A stretch of DNA of 42,264 nucleotides from Cytophagales bacterium. Lineage in GTDB: Bacteria; Bacteroidota; Bacteroidia; Cytophagales; Bernardetiaceae. The number at the start of each line of letters is the position of its first letter. Positions within the stretch are counted from its first letter, which is position 1. The stretch is from NCBI GenBank assembly GCA_013299045.1, contig JAAFJX010000030.1, forward strand, positions 1 through 42,264, given 5' to 3'. A model generated the notes under the pieces. The model was given only the letters and a program-made list of their open reading frames with translations. It was not told where the DNA came from and did no database searches. Shown piece after piece: positions 1 to 9,078 of the stretch. The position numbers were made by a program, and so were the translations under genes.

Positions 1-628
1 GCTGGCGTTGCTCAAAAAAGCGGGACTGAGAAAGGGTGTCAAAGTTACTTTTATTGCTCGTGCCGTCGCGTGTCTTCAGGTGTTTGGTACTTCCGTAGGT
101 GAGCAAAAAGAAAAAATTTTGAAAATGCAATTTTGAAAGAATACTACTTTCGACAGTATATCTACTTGCTAAGTCAGGAATAATCCGAACCTTCATCTCA
201 TAAAAATCCCCTTTGAGGAGGGGTTCGCGTAATTTAGTTGCTATCGGGTCACCATAAGCGGCAAGACGAAGCACACCATCATTTAAAGGTAGGTGTAATG
301 AACCGTTAGTATCGTTATGAGTCATGAAACGATTTTGAAAATCATTCATATGTGTCATCATTTTGCGGTGTATCTCTGGCTTTTTACGAATATAGCTTAA
401 ACCCGTATAGTATTTGCCTTCTTCTATCTGTATAGAAGCATTATTATTCACATACAAGCCAATTTCATCCCAGTACTTTATAAATGTCCTATACACTGCA
501 GACCAATCACGCGCATTATAATCTATAAAGACTTCCGCAAACTGCGGATTGCGGACGAGGTTTTCTTGCGCTAAAAGGCTGTGAAAAGGAATAAAAATAC
601 CAAAAAATATGATTAAGGTTGTTTTCAT
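1..628 (-). CDS. Exported protein, N-terminal part only (truncated by window edge)
   Basis: Reading the minus strand from an ATG at 628, the frame stays open for 209 codons to the window edge. The first 21 residues are a Sec signal peptide (Lys at position 3, a hydrophobic run, then ...LLAQ). The mature part begins ENLVRNPQF, the 'NLVxNPsF' opening seen in many Bacteroidota envelope proteins, often ones that end in an OmpA-like peptidoglycan-binding domain. Around residues 120-150 there is a segment of the type 'KLxxPLxKGxxYxxxxxxxxxxxSxYxVxS', which fits the carbohydrate-binding-like domain of that group. The C-terminus, which would show whether an OmpA domain is present, is outside the window. 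That this is an exported envelope protein is quite sure; the family is an inference from the short motifs. Confidence 0.7.
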   Translation of the reverse strand, partial: MKTTLIIFFGIFIPFHSLLAQENLVRNPQFAEVFIDYNARDWSAVYRTFIKYWDEIGLYVNNNASIQIEEGKYYTGLSYIRKKPEIHRKMMTHMNDFQNRFMTHNDTNGSLHLPLNDGVLRLAAYGDPIATKLREPLLKGDFYEMKVRIIPDLASRYTVESSILSKLHFQNFFFLLTYGSTKHLKTRDGTSNKSNFDTLSQSRFFEQRQ

Positions 629-863
629 GGATAAATGAACACTGTAAAAGTGTAGTTTTTCTATTTTAATGATTTCTATTTGACTCTCTCATAGTAAGCT
701 ATTTATAATAACTTTGTTTGTCAAGATATTAAGGTGTCTATACTTTTTGGCTAAGCTACCTTAGATTACGGATGTAAGATACTTTTTCCAAAATTATCAT
801 AGATATCTACTACTGTTATCTTTTTTTGTGTGTTTATATAACAGCAGTAGATTAAAAATAAAC
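629..863. other. AT-rich intergenic stretch, no gene seen
   Basis: AT-rich sequence between the exported protein on the minus strand and the small peptide frame. No frame on either strand has a start plus plausible coding sequence. A short hairpin (CACT-GTAAA-AGTG) lies just upstream of the ATG at 628. I see no clear TAnnTTTG element for that gene. Confidence 0.4.
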
Positions 864-1061
864 TTACATTGGTCGCGGGTCAAGCGTTTGCCCACCACAA
901 TTTGATACGCCATGCTTAACACCGTTATAGCAATCTGAGGCAGAAGAGCCACCATTCGGATTAATAAATGTTAGGCAACGACCACCAGTACCACCAGCAC
1001 AGGCATCAACCGTATTGCTTACGTTAAATACCCCCAACCCCATTACCGCCAAAACGGCCAA
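864..1061 (-). CDS. Small Cys-rich secreted-type peptide, possibly decayed
   Basis: A 65-codon frame starting at TTG 1061 (first ATG at 1043). It encodes a short hydrophobic N-terminus (LAVLAVMGLGVF) followed by a Gly/Ser/Asn-rich tail with four cysteines (CAGGTGGRC ... DC ... NCGG). The shape, a hydrophobic leader, then 'NVSN', then a small Cys-rich body, resembles small exported peptides of Bacteroidota such as the NVEALA type, but I cannot assign a family. In the same frame upstream there is a peptide-like stretch (EKIIA-stop-KFGGLYLYLYF-stop) interrupted by TAA and TGA, and an ATG followed by six A's at 1117-1109 that is one base out of frame. This suggests a longer gene with a leader starting near 1117 that has been broken. 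It may equally be non-coding. Confidence 0.33.
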   Translation of the reverse strand: MAVLAVMGLGVFNVSNTVDACAGGTGGRCLTFINPNGGSSASDCYNGVKHGVSNCGGQTLDPRPM

Positions 1062-1186
1062 TCAAAAATAAAGGTAAAGGTAAAGACCTCCAAATTTTTA
1101 GGCAATTATTTTTTCATAAAAAGTGTTAATTTTTTTACAGACAAAATTAGTTGCTTGTAGGTGCGGTTTTCTAGCAGAATAGCCTA

Positions 1187-1194
1187 TACATTTG
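1187..1194 (+). promoter_or_regulatory. Bacteroidota -7 promoter element (TACATTTG) of the RND operon
   Basis: TACATTTG matches the TAnnTTTG -7 consensus exactly and lies 40 bases before the ATG at 1235, giving a leader of roughly 35 nt. No good TTTG -33 box is present at the usual 19-21 nt spacing; only a T-rich run lies at 1167-1170. Confidence 0.5.
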
Positions 1195-1234
1195 CAGTTC
1201 TTGTTTTTGTTTTACAAATAAACCAATCCCCTTT

Positions 1235-2365
1235 ATGTTTGCCAAAATCAAGACAGCCTATTTTTTTCTATTTTCTTACCAGCGCAGCCTGTTTCTTATA
1301 GGGCTTTTTGGCTTGTCCTTGGCGGGCTGTAGTGCAGGCAGTACGGAAGCGGGTGCGGCAGCAGAGCAAGCCCTAGAGCGCGTGCCGCTTGCGCCTATGC
1401 GGGTGCGTGTGGCTCTGGTGGAGCGGGGTGCTTTTGCTTTGAGCCGCTTCGCCACAGGCACTTTGAGCTACAGACACCAGGCGCAGGTGCGTAGCATGGC
1501 GGCGGGTATGCTCACCTATCTGCCTTTGCGGAACGGCCAGCGCGTGCAGCGCGGAGAGCTACTAGCCCGCCTAGACGACAGCGCTCAGCGGTTAGCCCTT
1601 GCGCAAGCCCAAACGGCCTTTCAGGAAGCGCGCACCGAACTTAACGGCCTGCTGGTGGAATACGGCGGCAAGGACGGCGATACGCTCAGCGTGAGTGCCC
1701 GTATTCTGGAAGCCCTCAAAGTGAAGTCTGGTTATATGCGCAGCTACCATGCCCTGCGTCAGGCCGAATACCAGCTCAGTCTTACGCGCATTGTGGCGGT
1801 TCAGAGCGGCATGGTGGCGGGCTTGAGCCTCAAGGAAAATCAGTTTGTGCAGGTGCAGCAGGAGTTGTGCTTGTTGGTATCTGACCAAGACATGCAGGTA
1901 GTTTTTCATTTATTGGAGTCTGAGGCGCTCATTGCAGAGGTGGGTATGCCTTTGAGTTTAGCGCCCCATGCGCAGCCCAACTTAGCGACGCGTGGAGTCA
2001 TTGAGTCCATGAATCCTCTCGTAGAAAGCAACGGTTTGGTACGGGTGCTGGCTTCGGTTCAGAGCGTCAAGCAGTCTCTTTTGGGCGGAATGCAGGTGCG
2101 TGTGCGTCTAGAAAAGAACATTGCCAATCAGCGTTTTGTGCCGCGCAGTGCTTTGCTAGAGCGCGAAGGGCGAGCGGTAGTCTTTACGTTGCGTCAGGGG
2201 CGCGCCCATTGGAACGAAGTAAAAGTAGCCTACGAAAACGAAGCCCAAATAGCCATCAGCGAGGGCTTGCAGGATACAGACACCGTGCTAGTAGAAGGTC
2301 ACGAAACCCTTGCGCATGATGCCACCGTAGAAGTACTGAACCCCAAGCCACGCCAGCAGCCATGA
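1235..2365 (+). CDS. RND efflux periplasmic adaptor (membrane fusion protein), lipoprotein
   Basis: 376 residues. A long N-terminal hydrophobic segment ends in the lipobox LAGC with Cys32, so the protein is probably lipid-anchored and faces the periplasm. Next come a lipoyl/barrel-sandwich half (about residues 75-110, 'GxxTYLPLRNGQRVQRGELLARLDD'-like), a short helical hairpin (about 115-185), the second lipoyl half ('IVAVQSGMVAGL') and beta-barrel and membrane-proximal domains to the end. This is the layout of AcrA/MexA-type adaptors, which link an RND pump to an outer-membrane channel. Its stop overlaps the next gene's start in ATGA (2362-2365), so the two are translationally coupled. The hairpin is shorter than in AcrA. 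Base composition looks GC-richer than the CHAT genes downstream. The substrate cannot be told. Confidence 0.88.
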   Translation: MFAKIKTAYFFLFSYQRSLFLIGLFGLSLAGCSAGSTEAGAAAEQALERVPLAPMRVRVALVERGAFALSRFATGTLSYRHQAQVRSMAAGMLTYLPLRNGQRVQRGELLARLDDSAQRLALAQAQTAFQEARTELNGLLVEYGGKDGDTLSVSARILEALKVKSGYMRSYHALRQAEYQLSLTRIVAVQSGMVAGLSLKENQFVQVQQELCLLVSDQDMQVVFHLLESEALIAEVGMPLSLAPHAQPNLATRGVIESMNPLVESNGLVRVLASVQSVKQSLLGGMQVRVRLEKNIANQRFVPRSALLEREGRAVVFTLRQGRAHWNEVKVAYENEAQIAISEGLQDTDTVLVEGHETLAHDATVEVLNPKPRQQP

Positions 2366-5361
2366 TACGTTTTATCCTGAAGCGGCGTGTGTCGGTGTCG
2401 GTGTTGTTTTTTTCCTTAACGGCGCTCGGTATTTTGGCTGTTTTGCGTCTGCCTGTGTCCTTGTTGCCGCCCATAGATGCTCCTTACATCACGTTGCGCT
2501 TTCAGGTGGCAGCGCTCACAGCCCAGCAAATTGACTCCGAAATTGTGCAGCCCTTCAAGGCTCAGCTTGTACAACTTTATGGCCTCGAGGACTTGCAAAG
2601 CCGCAGTGAAGACGGAGCAGCCACTATTTCCTTGCGTTTTCAGCACGGCTCAAATATGGATTTGGCTTATATTGAAGCCAACGAAAAAACCGACCGCATC
2701 ATGCAGAATATGCCGCGTACTTTGCAGCGTCCGCGCCTTCTTAAAAGCAGCGCCTCGGATATTCCTGTTTTTTATTTGGCGGTGCGTTCCAAAGCGAACA
2801 GTAACAAGAGTTTCAAGGACTTATCTCATTTGGTAGAGTTGGTCATCAAAAAGCGCATAGAACAGCTAGAGTCCGTTGCCTTTGCGGATTTGAGCGGCAC
2901 AGCCCCAACAGAGGTACACATCAGTTTAGCCCCCCTCCAAATGCAAAGCCTAGGGCTTGATATTGCGCAAATTCAGCAGCTATTGCAGGAACAAAATCAA
3001 AATTTTGGGACGGTGCGCTTACAAGCAGGTATTTACGAATATGCGCTCCGCATTGAAAACCGCCTGACCGAACTCAGCCAAATAGAAAATTTATTACTGC
3101 CCATTCCTAAGTCCAACAGGCGCATTCCTCTCAAGGACATTGCCAGCATAAAAGTGCGTCAGGCTACACCCAAAGGCATTTTTCAGTACCAAGGACAGCG
3201 GGCTTTGTGTTTGGCCATTGTCAAGGAGTCAGACGCACAAATTTTGAGCTTAAAAGAAGACATGAATGCGCTCTTGGAAGCCATGCGCCAGGACTATCCC
3301 GACCTCGCTTTTGACATCAACCAAGACCAAACCGAACTGCTCAGTATTTCTATCAATAACCTGATAAGCAGTTTATTAACGAGCGCTTTACTGACGTTTT
3401 TGTTGCTTTTTTTGTTTGTGCGGAGCGTGCGCCAGCCTTTCATCATTGGGCTGATAATTCCTGTGGCCCTAGCGGTGGTTTTTTTGGTCTTCTTTTTACT
3501 CAAAGTGAGCATCAACATCGTATCTTTGGCTGGTTTGGTGCTCGCCGTCGGCGAAATTATTGACAGTGCCGTCATCATCATTGAGAGTATAGAAGACGAA
3601 CTGGCCGATGGGCACAGCCTCGAGGAAAGCTGCATAAGAGGCTCAGAAAATATCATCAAGCCGCTTTTTGCCTCCGTGATGACCAATTCTGCTGTTTTTT
3701 TGCCATTGATTTTGATGAGCGGCATAGCGGGCGATATCTTCTATGAACAAGCCTTGAGCGTTACGATAGGGTTGATGGTGTCTTTGCTCTGTTCCTACGT
3801 GCTTGTGCCCGTGCTATACGTGCGTGCGTCTGCGCGGCCTACATGGCTCTACGCCCGCATAGAGGCATTTTACAGATGGTTTTTTGATTTTTTCTATGGG
3901 CGTGTTTGGCTTACGCTTTTGTGTGGTAGTTTGGCGCTCGGTGGTGCAGTGGCAGTATGGCCGTTTTTGGAGCGGGAAGCCATGCCCAAAACCCAACAAC
4001 GCACGTTTGAGTGCCGTATTTCTTGGGCAGAACCATTGAGCGCTACGGCCAGTGCAGAGCGCTTACAGAGTATCTTGGCCACCATGCCCGAAAAACCTGT
4101 ACAGAGTGCTGTTTTTGCAGGGTTTCAATCCTTTTTGCTGAACCCACTGGCAGAGCAGGGCGCGCAGGAGCTTTATGCGGTATTGGAGTGTGTGGACGAA
4201 AACGCCCAGCAACGCCTGCAAAACGCCTTGTCCTCAGCTTTCAAACGCACTTATCCACTCGCAAGTTTGGAACTAAAAAAGCCAAAAAATGCTTTTGAGC
4301 AAATTTTTGGGCAAAATGAACCCGATGTTTGGCTAAAATTGCAAACCTCTTATCCAATGACGACGCAAGATTTGAACGCATACAGGTTCTTTTTAGAAAA
4401 AAATGCTTTGGCTACGGAAGCGCCAGCAGTGCGCCAAATCCTGGAAATAAGTCCGCGTTACGAAGCCATGAGCCTGTATGGGGTGTCGCATCAAAGCCTT
4501 ATGGAAGTCCTTCAAACTGCTATGCCTGCCCTGCGCGTGATGGACTGGCAACGTGGACAACAATCATGGCCTGTTCTGCTGCGATATGGCGGTTTTTCGG
4601 CCAATGTGGATAGCCTTTGGGCAGAGCTAAGCGTCAGGAGCAACAGCGGTCATTTTGTTCCTTTGCGGGAGTTGGCGTACAAAAGCCCAGTGGCAGATTT
4701 GCGCTACCGCTTTGGCGGCAAAGAAGGCAGCTACACACCGCTTTATTTGGCAGCCCCCCTAACGCCCGAAACAGCCTTGGTATTTTGCGACCGCATTAAC
4801 AGCCAAGAAAACCCACTAAAAAATGCAAAATTAAGCGCCCATGGCTACTTTTTGCAGAAAAGCATCTACTTCAGGGAGTTGCTATGGTCTATTCTCCTCT
4901 CATTGCTACTGATGTACTGCATTCTGGCAGCCCAATTTGAGTCTTTTGTACAACCCTTGGTTGTTATTTTGATGGCTTTTATGAGCCTTTCGGGTGCGCT
5001 GTGCGTCCTTTGGTTAAGCAACACCAGTTTAAATCTGTTTTCGGTCATTGGCCTCATCGTACTGATTGGCCTTTCGGACAATGACAGCATTTTAAAAATA
5101 GACCAAATGAACAAATTGAGTGGGAGCAGTTTACTGCAAAGCGCCATGCGAACGGCAGGCTTGCGCCGTCTCAAATCCCAAATCATGACTTACCTGACCA
5201 CGGTTTTGGGTTTGCTGCCTATCTTGTTTGCGGGTGGTTTGGGTGCAGACTTGCAGCGTCCTTTGGCTGTGGCGGTTTTGGGTGGGCTTAGTTTTAGCGT
5301 TTGGCTCTCCTGGACGCTTCTGCCTTTGCTTTATCGCTGGTTTCAGTTTAAGACGAAATAA
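2362..5361 (+). CDS. RND-family efflux permease, first subunit (AcrB/MdtB-like)
   Basis: 999 residues, near the usual RND length (about 1030). It starts with the typical inner-membrane opening 'MIRFILKRRVSVSV', followed by TM1 and a large periplasmic loop, TM2-6 around residues 330-470, a second periplasmic loop, and TM8-12 at the end. The TM4 motif that is GxxVDDAIVVxE in HAE1 pumps reads GEIIDSAVIIIE here: Asp401 is kept, the second Asp is Ser402, and Glu408 follows. In TM10 the usual GLSAKNAIL becomes GLSDNDSIL, so the proton-relay Lys is Asn907, flanked by Asp906 and Asp908. It is coupled to the adaptor by a 4-base overlap and followed 33 bases later by a second permease. It is probably one half of a heteromeric pump; whether the altered relay still uses protons is open. 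Confidence 0.87.
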   Translation: MIRFILKRRVSVSVLFFSLTALGILAVLRLPVSLLPPIDAPYITLRFQVAALTAQQIDSEIVQPFKAQLVQLYGLEDLQSRSEDGAATISLRFQHGSNMDLAYIEANEKTDRIMQNMPRTLQRPRLLKSSASDIPVFYLAVRSKANSNKSFKDLSHLVELVIKKRIEQLESVAFADLSGTAPTEVHISLAPLQMQSLGLDIAQIQQLLQEQNQNFGTVRLQAGIYEYALRIENRLTELSQIENLLLPIPKSNRRIPLKDIASIKVRQATPKGIFQYQGQRALCLAIVKESDAQILSLKEDMNALLEAMRQDYPDLAFDINQDQTELLSISINNLISSLLTSALLTFLLLFLFVRSVRQPFIIGLIIPVALAVVFLVFFLLKVSINIVSLAGLVLAVGEIIDSAVIIIESIEDELADGHSLEESCIRGSENIIKPLFASVMTNSAVFLPLILMSGIAGDIFYEQALSVTIGLMVSLLCSYVLVPVLYVRASARPTWLYARIEAFYRWFFDFFYGRVWLTLLCGSLALGGAVAVWPFLEREAMPKTQQRTFECRISWAEPLSATASAERLQSILATMPEKPVQSAVFAGFQSFLLNPLAEQGAQELYAVLECVDENAQQRLQNALSSAFKRTYPLASLELKKPKNAFEQIFGQNEPDVWLKLQTSYPMTTQDLNAYRFFLEKNALATEAPAVRQILEISPRYEAMSLYGVSHQSLMEVLQTAMPALRVMDWQRGQQSWPVLLRYGGFSANVDSLWAELSVRSNSGHFVPLRELAYKSPVADLRYRFGGKEGSYTPLYLAAPLTPETALVFCDRINSQENPLKNAKLSAHGYFLQKSIYFRELLWSILLSLLLMYCILAAQFESFVQPLVVILMAFMSLSGALCVLWLSNTSLNLFSVIGLIVLIGLSDNDSILKIDQMNKLSGSSLLQSAMRTAGLRRLKSQIMTYLTTVLGLLPILFAGGLGADLQRPLAVAVLGGLSFSVWLSWTLLPLLYRWFQFKTK

Positions 5362-5394
5362 AACCCACAACGAAACAAACCAAAAAGTTCAGTT

Positions 5395-8300
5395 ATGCGT
5401 CCGTCTTATACAATAGCTATCTTTTTGTTACTGACATTCTGGGGGCTTTTCTTACTGCCCAAACTACCTTTTACGTGGTCTAGTAAACCGAGCCAAAAAA
5501 TGCTACTGGTGAGTTTTGGGCTGCCTAATGCAGAGCCACTTTTAGTAGAAGAGCGCCTCACGAGCCCTCTTGAAGGTTTGTTGGGGCAAATGCGAGGCGT
5601 AGAAAAGATTAAGTCGGTGTCGGGCATAGGCAGCGGGCAAATAGAGCTTTACCTCAAGCCTCAAACAGACCCAGAACTTTTTCGCTTTGAGTTGGTGGGG
5701 CGCTTACGCCAAATTTATCCGCTGCTTCCGCAAGAGGCCAGTTTCCCTGAAGTGCATTTTTCTAAGCCCGAAGAAGAGCAGAGCGAGGCAGCCCTAATGA
5801 CGGTACAAATTTACTCACAGCTTGACAATCAGGCCTTTGAGCAGTTTTTAGAGCAAGACCTTTTGCCTAAGCTGAATGCAGTTAAGGGCTTAAAGCGCAG
5901 CGAATTGCATGGCCTGCCTGTTCGTGAGTGCGTTTTGCGTTACAACGAGGCCGTGCTGCACGCTTTGGGGCTGAGCCGCCAGAGCCTCCAACAGCATTTG
6001 ACCACACTCTGCCAAGCGCAATTTTTTGAGCAGGGGGAGGTGCGTGTACGCCTCAAAAAAGCGGTTTCTCTGGCCGATTTGAACCAAAGTGTAGTGGCAG
6101 AGCGGCAGGGGCGCTGTATCAAACTCCAAGACCTTGCTCAGGCCTCGCTCCGCTACCAAGCTCCCAGCGCTATTTTTAGGGTTAATGCACAAAATGCTAT
6201 TTTATTGAACTTTTATGCCAATGTCAGTCAGAGCGAATTACGGACTTCTGAGGCGCTCAAAAGGGTTTTGGCTAGCCTAAGCCGCCAGTACACCTCAAAG
6301 TTTTCTTATCATGTTGAGGCTGATAGCTCGGAGTTTCTTGCCAAGAACATAGATAATCAGGCACGGCAGTTCTTTTTGGCACTGGGCGTTTTGCTGCTTT
6401 TTTTGTGGCTGAGCCAGCGCCAAATATGGGGCTTTATAACCTCTTTGGTATCGCTTGTGGTCATTTTGGGTTTGTCCGCCTTGGTGTTTTATTATGCGCA
6501 ACTCCCTATCAACTCTTATAGTTTAGCCGCTTTGGCTATTGCGCTGGGCATTATGATAGACAACGTTTTGCTTTGTATGAGCGCGGAGCGTCAGTTTGTG
6601 CCGCTAGTAGGCGGTACGGTGCTGACGTGTGCGGGTCTTGGGCTTGTTTTTTTGCTACCCGAAACCATGCAGGCTGTTTTTAGGGAGTTTGCCGATATGC
6701 TGCTGATAACGTTGGGGCTTTCGGTGCTGGTGTCTTGGTGGTTTGTGCCTGCCCTGCAAGGTTTTTGGCCCATGAAGCTAGCCCATAACGGCCAAACTTC
6801 GCGTTTACGTTGCTATGTTTTGCTTTTGCTATTGATGAGCAATCATCGCAAAAAATGCCTTTGGGGGCTTCTTTTAGCCTTCGGAACGCCTCTTTTTATG
6901 CTACCGAATCAGCTGGAAAGCAAACATTGCGCTGCCAAAATTTACAACCAAATTTTTAATAACGAAGGCTTCAAAAAGCACGTTCGCCCATGGCTTAACC
7001 AGCTCACAGGTGGCACTTTGCGGCTTTTAGTACAATACGTTTATGAAGGTTCGCACTTTGGCTCAGAGGCCGAAACGGTGGTTTACGTACAAGCCAAGCT
7101 GCCACCACGCTATACGCTAGCCCAACTGGATAGTACTTTGCGGAGGTTAGAGTGGCAACTGCTTCGTCAAAAACGTATTAAGCGCATAACTTGCCATATT
7201 CCGCAGAAGAGTTTTGGTTACTTGGCTATTTACTTTCAGGCGCAAGACCAGCGCGGCGCTTTGCCGTTTCTCATCAAGGCCGAGGCCACGCGCTTTGCTG
7301 CTTTGCAAACAGACGGCATCAGTTGGCAGATTTATGGGGTAGGGCAGGGTTTTTCCGACACCGGCGAGCAGGCCAAAATCTCGCATTATCGCGTACAACT
7401 GAAAGGCTACAATTATGACGAGTTGCAAGCGCAAGCTGAGCGCCTTAAAGTACTTTTGGCTCAACATAAGCGCGTAAAAAACGTGGACACCCAAACTTCT
7501 TTGAACGCTGACGGAAGCCCGCTCCTCGTTTATAAATTGAGCCTCGCTCCCCACAGTCCTGTGCGTACAGGCACACTCGCAAACGCCCTACACACGCATA
7601 CGAGGCGCACAGAGGCCGATTTTTATTTGTGGTTGGGCAAGGATTATTTGCCCACGCGCCTAGAAAACACGCCTGCCAAAACGCTTTATGAGTTTCAGAA
7701 TGGAGTTTTGGAGCAGGACAGCGCTTTTTTTGCCATGCAAGAATGGGCTAGCTTGCAAAAAAGCGGCGTACCGAGCCAAATTCTCAAAGAGAATCAAAAC
7801 TACGTGCAAATGCTTCAATTTGATTATACGGGTGGCTATGATTTTGGACAAAAACACCTGCAAAAGTGCTTGCAGATATGGGAAGAGGCTGCTCCGCTGG
7901 GTTTTTCGGCCAAGCAACACAGCTGGGAATGGACTCAGGCCGAAAAAGTGGCTTTTTATAAACTCTTAGCGCTGTTGATGTTGGTGCTTTATCTGCTTCT
8001 GGCTTTTATTTTGAACGCATGGAGAGCCGCTTTGTGGCTTTTACTGAGCCTACCCTTGTGCTTTATAGGTATTTTTATTTGTTTCTACTTTTTTGATTGG
8101 AATTTTGACCAAGGAGGTTACGCTGCTATGCTTTTCTTGTGTGGCAATGTCCTCTACGGCGGTGTTTTCTTGGTACATAATTACCAACAAAATGTTAAAA
8201 GAGCGAGCAGCCCAATTCGCAAGATATTGCTTTTCAAGCAAGTGGTGGTGCAGAAAGGACTTATCTTGGCCCAGAGCATAGTGTCCACGGTAGCAAGTCT

Positions 8301-8445
8301 TGTTCCTTTTTTGTTGGATAGCCAAGTGCCTTTTTGGTTTGCTTTTGCGGTTTGCACGGCGCTGGGGCTGCTTGGGTCTGTACTGGTGCTGTTGTATGCG
8401 CTGCCTCTGCTTATGACTATACAAACAGCCACGCATAAATATTGA
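5395..8445 (+). CDS. RND-family permease, second divergent subunit
   Basis: 1016 residues with the same overall plan as the gene before it: an N-terminal membrane helix, a periplasmic porter region, a helix bundle (about residues 320-460), a second periplasmic region, and a closing helix bundle (about 855-1010). It is far from the RND consensus. In TM4 the pair of Asp residues reads Asp389-Asn390 (GIMIDNVLL). The TM10 region (CGNVLYGGVFLVHNY) has no equivalent of the conserved Lys. The N-terminus lacks the amphipathic start of most RND pumps. Its place directly after a more normal RND permease and an adaptor suggests a two-permease complex of the MdtBC kind, in which one subunit does not carry the full proton path. 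No outer-membrane factor follows: the next gene is convergent. Confidence 0.8.
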   Translation: MRPSYTIAIFLLLTFWGLFLLPKLPFTWSSKPSQKMLLVSFGLPNAEPLLVEERLTSPLEGLLGQMRGVEKIKSVSGIGSGQIELYLKPQTDPELFRFELVGRLRQIYPLLPQEASFPEVHFSKPEEEQSEAALMTVQIYSQLDNQAFEQFLEQDLLPKLNAVKGLKRSELHGLPVRECVLRYNEAVLHALGLSRQSLQQHLTTLCQAQFFEQGEVRVRLKKAVSLADLNQSVVAERQGRCIKLQDLAQASLRYQAPSAIFRVNAQNAILLNFYANVSQSELRTSEALKRVLASLSRQYTSKFSYHVEADSSEFLAKNIDNQARQFFLALGVLLLFLWLSQRQIWGFITSLVSLVVILGLSALVFYYAQLPINSYSLAALAIALGIMIDNVLLCMSAERQFVPLVGGTVLTCAGLGLVFLLPETMQAVFREFADMLLITLGLSVLVSWWFVPALQGFWPMKLAHNGQTSRLRCYVLLLLLMSNHRKKCLWGLLLAFGTPLFMLPNQLESKHCAAKIYNQIFNNEGFKKHVRPWLNQLTGGTLRLLVQYVYEGSHFGSEAETVVYVQAKLPPRYTLAQLDSTLRRLEWQLLRQKRIKRITCHIPQKSFGYLAIYFQAQDQRGALPFLIKAEATRFAALQTDGISWQIYGVGQGFSDTGEQAKISHYRVQLKGYNYDELQAQAERLKVLLAQHKRVKNVDTQTSLNADGSPLLVYKLSLAPHSPVRTGTLANALHTHTRRTEADFYLWLGKDYLPTRLENTPAKTLYEFQNGVLEQDSAFFAMQEWASLQKSGVPSQILKENQNYVQMLQFDYTGGYDFGQKHLQKCLQIWEEAAPLGFSAKQHSWEWTQAEKVAFYKLLALLMLVLYLLLAFILNAWRAALWLLLSLPLCFIGIFICFYFFDWNFDQGGYAAMLFLCGNVLYGGVFLVHNYQQNVKRASSPIRKILLFKQVVVQKGLILAQSIVSTVASLVPFLLDSQVPFWFAFAVCTALGLLGSVLVLLYALPLLMTIQTATHKY

Positions 8446-8489
8446 ATTGCAGGTATCAATACAAGATTTAGTTTTCTTTTATGGTGTTT

Positions 8490-9068
8490 TCATAACCTTT
8501 GCTTATTGGCAGCAGAGTTTTCTATTAACTGCCATATCCTGAAAACGAGCCAAGCCCAAAATACACCTATCAAACCTCCTACCAAAACATCAGCGGGGTA
8601 ATGAACACCAACATAAACGCGGCTGTACGTAACCAAAAATGCCCAAAGCAACAAATAAACCCAATGTTTTTGAGTGTTTACGCGCCCAAGCAGTAGCCCA
8701 AAAAAGGCCAAGCCGAAGGTGTTGGCGGCGTGTGAGGACACAAAACCAAATTGCCCGCCACAAGTGCCTACCAAGTGGCTTACATTCATAACGTCAGGCT
8801 CGTGGCATGGTCGCAGGCGCATAAACGTAGGCTTAAAAAAGCCAGATGCTGTTTGGTCTGAAAGTAAAATCACTAGAGCAATGCCCAGAATAGGTTTCCA
8901 AGAATCTTTTTGATAATGTTTAATCCAACACCAAAGAATAAAAACGTAAAGAGGCAACCACGTCAATTTACCAGTTATAAGAAGCATAACAGGGTCTATG
9001 AAAGGGTGATGCAGGCTATTCAGGAAGATAAAAAGCGCTTTGTCTAAAGTAATAAGTATTTCAAGCAT
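8490..9068 (-). CDS. PAP2-family membrane phosphatase (undecaprenyl-diphosphatase type)
   Basis: 192 residues with about five membrane helices. The three phosphatase signature motifs are all present: K-x6-RP (Lys79 to Pro87), the SGH-type motif as SSHAAN with His113, and SR-x5-H-x3-D with Arg150, His156 and Asp160. The family removes a phosphate from lipid phosphates or diphosphates at the outer face of the inner membrane. The small size and motif order fit the BacA-independent undecaprenyl-diphosphate phosphatases, but lipid A or phosphatidylglycerol-phosphate phosphatases look alike. It starts 10 bases after the stop of the DUF72 gene on the same strand, so it is probably the last gene of that operon. 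Confidence 0.85.
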   Translation of the reverse strand: MLEILITLDKALFIFLNSLHHPFIDPVMLLITGKLTWLPLYVFILWCWIKHYQKDSWKPILGIALVILLSDQTASGFFKPTFMRLRPCHEPDVMNVSHLVGTCGGQFGFVSSHAANTFGLAFFGLLLGRVNTQKHWVYLLLWAFLVTYSRVYVGVHYPADVLVGGLIGVFWAWLVFRIWQLIENSAANKQRL

Positions 9069-9078
9069 AACAAATTTA

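Noticed and set aside
2-136. Open plus-strand frame at the left edge (44 codons, ending TGA)
   Set aside because: The opposite strand holds a frame open for 209 codons with a clear signal peptide over the same bases, so the plus-strand frame is a shadow.
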